Assembly (NCBI GenBank): GCA_947594095.1
Contig: CANQEA010000090.1
Span: 1-5,549 of the forward strand
Source of the DNA: an uncultured Clostridia bacterium
Lineage (GTDB): Bacteria; Bacillota_A; Clostridia; TANB77; CAG-508
Direction: 5' to 3'
Length of the DNA stretch: 5,549 bases
A program made the translations under genes and the position numbers. The notes under the pieces were generated by a model, which saw only the letters and a list, made by a program, of their open reading frames with translations, did no database searches and had not been told where the DNA came from. Of this stretch, positions 5,456-5,549 are shown one piece after another. Position 1 is the stretch's first letter. Each line of letters starts with the position of its first letter.

Positions 5456-5485
5456 ATTATATTCATTTACATGAGCATATGTCTT
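5456..5485 (-). promoter_or_regulatory. Probable sigma-A promoter of the desulfurase gene
   Basis: On the minus strand AAGACA (5480-5485, 4 of 6 matches) is followed by 18 bases and a perfect TATAAT (5456-5461). The predicted start near 5449 gives a leader of about 29 bases. The -35 lies inside the last codons of the upstream reading frame. The perfect -10 carries the call; in DNA this AT-rich some chance matches are expected. Confidence 0.5.
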
Positions 5486-5549
5486 TAATTTTATCTAAAT
5501 TTTGAATTACTGCTTGATATCCATATTTATAACAACTATCTATTTTTTC
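5463..5549 (-). CDS. C-terminal end of an unidentified protein, cut by the window edge
   Basis: A minus-strand frame is open from the window edge for 28 codons and ends in TGA at 5463-5465. It reads EKIDSCYKYGYQAVIQNLDK and ends in IKDICSCK. The sequence is plausibly helical and protein-like, with three cysteines, two of them in the final CSC. A 'GY' followed by a terminal helix resembles the ends of some patatin-like phospholipases, but this fragment is far too short to assign. Its stop lies 42 bases before the desulfurase ATG, in the same direction, as expected for an upstream gene. Confidence 0.45.
   Translation of the reverse strand, partial: EKIDSCYKYGYQAVIQNLDKIKDICSCK

Noticed and set aside
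1..5549. CRISPR array, insertion sequence, attachment site or riboswitch
   Set aside because: No evenly spaced direct repeats, no transposase or integrase frame, no tRNA-end duplication near tRNA-Pro, and no long structured leader was seen.

Overview
This is an AT-rich stretch of chromosome, most likely from an anaerobic low-GC Firmicute (Clostridia type). The signs are very low GC, purine-rich Shine-Dalgarno sites (GGAGG, AAAGGAGAG, AAGAGAG), a proline tRNA with an encoded CCA end, U-tailed hairpin terminators, and proteins that read as clostridial. No transposase, integrase, CRISPR array or phage gene is visible.

Left part, plus strand (1-1411). A tRNA-Pro(UGG) has its own promoter and a strong terminator. 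Next is tsaC/ywlC, the enzyme that starts t6A tRNA modification. It ends in a 21-bp hairpin whose apical loop holds the tsaC stop codon. Then comes a 144-residue, methionine-rich, cysteine-free helical protein of unknown function behind a very good ribosome binding site. A bidirectional hairpin at 1421-1460 closes this side and also serves the genes converging from the right.

Right part, minus strand (5549-1459). In transcription order these are: the last 28 codons of an unidentified protein cut by the window edge; a cysteine desulfurase (NifS/IscS family); a four-helix membrane protein; a 487-residue protein with helical tandem repeats and a divergent protein-kinase-like domain; and a five-helix membrane protein of the PF06541 family ('putative ABC-transporter type IV'). 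A near-ideal sigma-A promoter between the desulfurase and the four-helix membrane protein suggests that the last three genes form their own transcription unit. An 18-bp hairpin without a U-tract lies between the first two of these genes.

The housekeeping genes (tRNA-Pro, tsaC, desulfurase) are clear. The least explained and most interesting part is the membrane protein / repeat-kinase / membrane protein trio. The kinase-like domain keeps the Lys, Asp-x4-Asn and Asp positions of a phosphotransferase, but the surrounding motifs are atypical (WVD for HRD, DSH for DFG). It could be an undescribed signalling or protein-modifying unit at the membrane, but this is inference from the sequence alone.
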